The notes beneath the pieces are model-generated. The model was not told where the DNA came from. It did not search any database and saw only the letters and a program-made list of their open reading frames with translations. Below, piece by piece: positions 61,223 to 64,000 of a DNA stretch of 64,000 nucleotides (position 1 is the first letter of the stretch; each line of letters starts with the position of its first letter). The stretch covers positions 310,001 through 374,000 of the forward strand of contig NZ_JAATIZ010000002.1 in the NCBI RefSeq assembly GCF_011927625.1. Direction: 5' to 3'. Source of the DNA: Paenalcaligenes hominis. Lineage in GTDB: Bacteria; Pseudomonadota; Gammaproteobacteria; Burkholderiales; Burkholderiaceae_B. The translations under genes were made by a program, and so were the position numbers.

Positions 61223-62800
61223 ATGACATTAAGCCAGAATCACATAAAAAAATTAGCCTCTCATTTAACGCTACTCAGTGACATTCGTCGTGGGGTTGAA
61301 AAAGAAGGCTTACGTGTAGATACTCAGGCCTCTTTAAGTGCCACCCCTCACCCGCATTCATTAGGCTCTGCTTTATGCAACGATCACATCACAACGGATT
61401 ATGCTGAAGCCTTACTCGAGCTCATTACTAGTCCCCGATCTTCGGTTGAAGGCCTACAGTCTGACTTGCTGCATGTGCATCAATTTGTCGCTAGACATAT
61501 TGGTGACGAGGTCATGTGGAATCAATCCATGCCGGCTTACTTGCCCCCCGAATCAGATATACAAATTGGTTGGTACGGTACGTCTAACTCTGGCTTATTT
61601 AAAAACGTATATCGCCGCGGTCTGGCAGAACGCTATGGTAAACGCATGCAGTGTATTGCGGGCGTGCACTATAACTACTCCTTACCGGACAAGATGTGGT
61701 CGTTGTTGGAAATCGAAGGGCGTACCCTTCAAGAACAGCGCTCTAATGGCTACCTTGCATTAATTCGTAATTTCACACGTTTTTCGTGGTTACTGATGTA
61801 CCTATTTGGTGCATCGCCTATTGTGTCCAAAGACTTTCTGCATGGACACGACCTTCCCTTAGAACAGCTCGGCCCTGATTCCTACTACCTACCGTGGGCA
61901 ACTAGCTTACGCATGAGCAACTTAGGCTACCAAAACAAAGAAGCTCAAGCCGAGTTGCAGCTTTGTTATAACGATTTGGATACGTTTTTATTACGTATGC
62001 GCCGTGCTGCTACCACCCCGTGGCCTGCGTATGCGGCCATTGGTACGCACCGAAACGGCGAGTGGATTCAGCTCAATACCAATATCCTACAAATCGAAAA
62101 CGAGTATTATTCAAACATCCGTCCTAAGCGTACGCCTAAAGCGGATGAACGTCCTGCTACTGCGCTAGCTAATCATGGCGTGGAATACATCGAAGTCCGT
62201 TGTCTTGATATTGACCCTTTTGACCCTATCGGCTTATCGGCAGCCTCATCACGCTTTTTAGATGCTTTTTTATTATTCTGTGCGGCAGAACCTAGCCCGA
62301 TTTTTCCCGAGGGTGGGTTTTGCCAAGACAGCAAAAACAACTTTGCTTTGGTCGTTACCGAAGGCCGCAAGCCAGGCCTGCTGTTAAAAAACCAATACAA
62401 GCAAGATATCGAGCTAAAAAGCTGGGCTGAGGAAATACTGTTAGCCATGCAGCCTTATGTAGAGCTCTTCGATAAAGGCACGGGTCATACCCATTATCAA
62501 GATGCTCTCCAAGCACAATTTGCAAAGGTACAAGACGCCAGCCTATGCCCTTCGGCTCAGCTCTTGCAGCAAGTTAAAGAATCCGGGTTAAGTTTTGTCG
62601 ACTTTACCTATGCTCAAAGCCAAGTACATAAAGCAACCTTGCTTAAGCAAGAAATCCCAGCCGACACATTGCAAGCGCTTACCCAAGCCGCCACCGAGTC
62701 CTTAACGCAGCAAGCACAGATCGAGGCCAAAGAAGCCAATCAAAGCTTTGAAAACTTTGTATTGGCTTTTGAGAAAAAGCTGGATTTGCCTAGAGGCTAG
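61223..62800 (+). CDS. gshA: glutamate-cysteine ligase
   Basis: First step of glutathione synthesis. 525 residues, the proteobacterial GshA type: LLSDIRRGVEKEGLRV, ITTDYAEALLELIT, WNQSMPAYLP, GVHYNYSLPDKMW, YLPWATSLRMSNLGYQN, GVEYIEVRCLDIDPFDPIGL and FPEGGFCQDSKNNF. ATG 61223 gives MTLSQNHIKKLASHLTLL. A terminator follows. Confidence 0.95.
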   Translation: MTLSQNHIKKLASHLTLLSDIRRGVEKEGLRVDTQASLSATPHPHSLGSALCNDHITTDYAEALLELITSPRSSVEGLQSDLLHVHQFVARHIGDEVMWNQSMPAYLPPESDIQIGWYGTSNSGLFKNVYRRGLAERYGKRMQCIAGVHYNYSLPDKMWSLLEIEGRTLQEQRSNGYLALIRNFTRFSWLLMYLFGASPIVSKDFLHGHDLPLEQLGPDSYYLPWATSLRMSNLGYQNKEAQAELQLCYNDLDTFLLRMRRAATTPWPAYAAIGTHRNGEWIQLNTNILQIENEYYSNIRPKRTPKADERPATALANHGVEYIEVRCLDIDPFDPIGLSAASSRFLDAFLLFCAAEPSPIFPEGGFCQDSKNNFALVVTEGRKPGLLLKNQYKQDIELKSWAEEILLAMQPYVELFDKGTGHTHYQDALQAQFAKVQDASLCPSAQLLQQVKESGLSFVDFTYAQSQVHKATLLKQEIPADTLQALTQAATESLTQQAQIEAKEANQSFENFVLAFEKKLDLPRG

Positions 62801-62854
62801 GCAAGCTTGTGTGGTTTTTGGCTTGATATTACCGTGCATCAACCGACAACAAAA

Positions 62855-62888
62855 AACCCGCTAACCGAGTATTGGTGCGGGTTCATTT
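62855..62888 (+). terminator. terminator after gshA
   Basis: Stem AACCCGC (62855-62861) / GCGGGTT (62877-62883) with an inner ACC/GGT pairing, followed by CATTTT. Preceded by a run of A residues. Fits an intrinsic terminator, 54 bases past the gshA stop. Confidence 0.7.
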
Positions 62889-62897
62889 TCGCTAACT

Positions 62898-62919
62898 CTT
62901 GTACTAACCTTGTACCAAT
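62898..62919 (+). repeat. tandem 11-base repeat after gshA
   Basis: CTTGTACTAAC (62898-62908) is followed immediately by CTTGTACCAAT (62909-62919), differing at two positions. It lies where the base composition changes towards A+T rich; possibly the edge of inserted DNA (attachment-site-like), but I have no second copy to prove it. Confidence 0.4.
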
Positions 62920-63006
62920 ACAGCCACACCAAAGACTAACTTTTACTACCTAAGCTACTAATCAAAGCACTGCGCTAATCTGCACTCTAGTCCCCTCAAG
63001 TTGCTA

Positions 63007-63180
63007 TTGTCTATCAAAATGTCATTGAAATGATAAGCAACGCAACTTGTCTCTCAATTATAAGACTCAAAACCCGTTGTCTATCACTTTTTATAGATTT
63101 TGATAGACAACGCGGTTTGACTATCATATATTCACCTCAAACCACATTGACTATCATTTCAATGACATTTTGATAGACAA
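63007..63180. promoter_or_regulatory. nested inverted repeats, candidate operator upstream of the fic gene
   Basis: A perfect 29-base inverted repeat spans 63007-63035 and 63152-63180. Inside, CGTTGTCTATCA (63075-63086) and TGATAGACAACG (63101-63112) form a second perfect palindromic pair. The shared 10-base motif TTGTCTATCA occurs in four exact copies (two on each strand), with TTGACTATCA at 63117-63126 and 63147-63156, and TTGTCTCTCA at 63047-63056. The block ends 36 bases before the fic ATG. This density fits cooperative binding of a dimeric protein, though a recombination or replication site is also possible. Confidence 0.6.
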
Positions 63181-63216
63181 CCGTTTTAGCTCTTATTGCT
63201 AAAAGGAAGAATTTAT

Positions 63217-64000
63217 ATGATGAACTTAGCCCTAGATGGAGCTGTACATTACCATTACGATAATTTCCCCCCTAAGCAACTAAACTATGAAAAATTGATG
63301 CCAATGTTGCTTAGAGCTACAGATGCAATAGCTAGATATGACCAAATGCTAAAAAACATGCACAACAGCGAAATACTGTTGGCTCCCTTACGTAACCAAG
63401 AGGCTGTTATTTCCTCAAGGATGGAGGGTACCGTAAGTACGATGGATGAAATTTTAAAATATGAAGCAGACCATCAAAATGGAGACTCAGACTCCACTGA
63501 AAATGTTAGATCAGAAGTTATTGAAACTATCCTCTATCAACGCTCTTTAAAGCTGGCGCAGCAAGCATTAATAGATGGCTACCCCATAAGTCAATCAATG
63601 ATTAAGTCCTTACACCAAAGACTCTTGTCATTTGGCAGGGGTGCAGGGAAATCACCAGGGGAGTTTAAAATAGAACAAAACTATTTAGCCGATCGAGCTA
63701 AGCAAAAAATTTTATTTGTGCCTATTAGTCCTGAGAAACTTCAAGATGGATTAGATGAGTTATTTGCTTATATAAAAAGCTCTTCTGCACCAAGTCTCCT
63801 CAAGGCTGCTATTTCCCATCTTGAGTTTGAAGCCCTCCACCCTTTTAAAGATGGAAATGGGCGCATCGGCCGCATGTTAATCACACTGATGCTTTGGCAA
63901 GCAAAAACTATTTCCGAACCACATTTTTACATCAGTGCCTACTTTGAGGAAAATAAAGACCGATATATAGACACAATGAGAAAAGTCTCAGAAACAGGTG
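63217..64000 (+). CDS. Fic-domain protein (AMP-transferase fold), runs off the right edge
   Basis: 261 residues visible, no stop inside the window. ATG 63217 (or 63220) follows an AAAAGGAAGA ribosome site. N-terminal Fic_N-like region, with the inhibitory helix motif S/TxxxE(G/N) as SSRMEG at residues 66-71, and the Fic active site HPFKDGNGRIGR at 208-219 with His208. An inhibitory helix N-terminal to the Fic domain defines class II Fic proteins, which AMPylate targets when the helix is displaced. No separate antitoxin gene is seen. The gene is A+T richer than gshA, suggesting acquisition. Confidence 0.88.
   Translation, partial: MMNLALDGAVHYHYDNFPPKQLNYEKLMPMLLRATDAIARYDQMLKNMHNSEILLAPLRNQEAVISSRMEGTVSTMDEILKYEADHQNGDSDSTENVRSEVIETILYQRSLKLAQQALIDGYPISQSMIKSLHQRLLSFGRGAGKSPGEFKIEQNYLADRAKQKILFVPISPEKLQDGLDELFAYIKSSSAPSLLKAAISHLEFEALHPFKDGNGRIGRMLITLMLWQAKTISEPHFYISAYFEENKDRYIDTMRKVSETG

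Noticed and set aside
63007-63180. CRISPR array
   Set aside because: The repeated motif is only about 10 bases, occurs on both strands and has irregular spacing without unique spacers; no cas genes are seen.

Overview
The window reads as a chromosomal segment of a betaproteobacterium of the Burkholderiales, most likely Alcaligenaceae and of moderate G+C. The evidence is the gene content and order: metXW behind a SAM-II-type leader, ahcY behind an S-adenosylhomocysteine (SAH) riboswitch, metK divergent from an LpxL-type acyltransferase followed by a DUF484 gene and xerC, a cobW-dksA-hslV-hslU row, DUF2478, and several solute-binding-protein transporters. This placement is inference; no rRNA or tRNA gene is visible.

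Layout. 1-4.8 kb: an operon of a LuxC-like acyl-CoA reductase, a nitrate/sulfonate-type ABC importer (ATPase, permease, binding protein) and a short-chain dehydrogenase, entered from a gene that runs off the left edge. 4.9-6.5 kb: a small secreted protein, a pseudouridine synthase and a 1-Cys peroxiredoxin. 6.7-11.1 kb: a complete TRAP transporter and a GntP-type permease. 11.2-17.7 kb: an O-antigen-ligase-like protein, DUF3617, DUF2478, a TauE/SafE permease, an orphan amino-acid-type binding protein and an acyl/aryl-CoA ligase. 17.7-21.1 kb: a two-component system with two divergent PepSY proteins sharing a symmetric candidate operator, then cytochrome b561. 21.2-31.9 kb: housekeeping genes (AI-2E protein, nadE, ilvD, MidA-type methyltransferase with a tiny membrane protein upstream, EamA transporter, cca, a lytic transglycosylase lipoprotein, 5-formyl-THF cyclo-ligase). 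32-35 kb: ahcY and metK with RNA leaders. 35-37.5 kb: LpxL-like acyltransferase, DUF484, and a xerC that lacks its catalytic tyrosine. 37.5-44.4 kb: a zinc block (ABC zinc importer, a 42-residue membrane peptide, a Zur-type regulator with a perfect palindrome, a CobW GTPase) leading into a DksA without zinc-finger cysteines and the HslVU protease. 44.5-52 kb: a CusF-like protein with missing copper ligands, a GNAT enzyme, an RpiR regulator divergent from an aminotransferase/AhpD pair, a peptide-type binding protein and a sodium:solute symporter with a tiny partner. 52-57.5 kb: Ap4A phosphorylase, ecotin-LrgA-LrgB, then an intact IS200/IS605-family element (tnpA plus tnpB) lodged between two convergent genes. 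57.5-62.8 kb: AmpG-like permease, metW, metX, a stand-alone LuxR-type HTH protein and gshA. From 62.8 kb the sequence becomes visibly more A+T rich: an elaborate nest of inverted repeats precedes a Fic-domain gene that runs off the right edge.

Themes. The methyl cycle is represented by ahcY, metK, metX and metW. ahcY has an SAH aptamer followed by a terminator and a hairpin that masks the ribosome binding site; metX has a SAM-II pseudoknot touching its ribosome binding site; metK starts with GTG behind a structured leader I cannot name. Zinc handling is concentrated at 37.5-42.4 kb. The least explained items are the LuxC operon, the degenerate XerC, the 42-residue peptide in the zinc operon, the metK leader and the Fic operator region.
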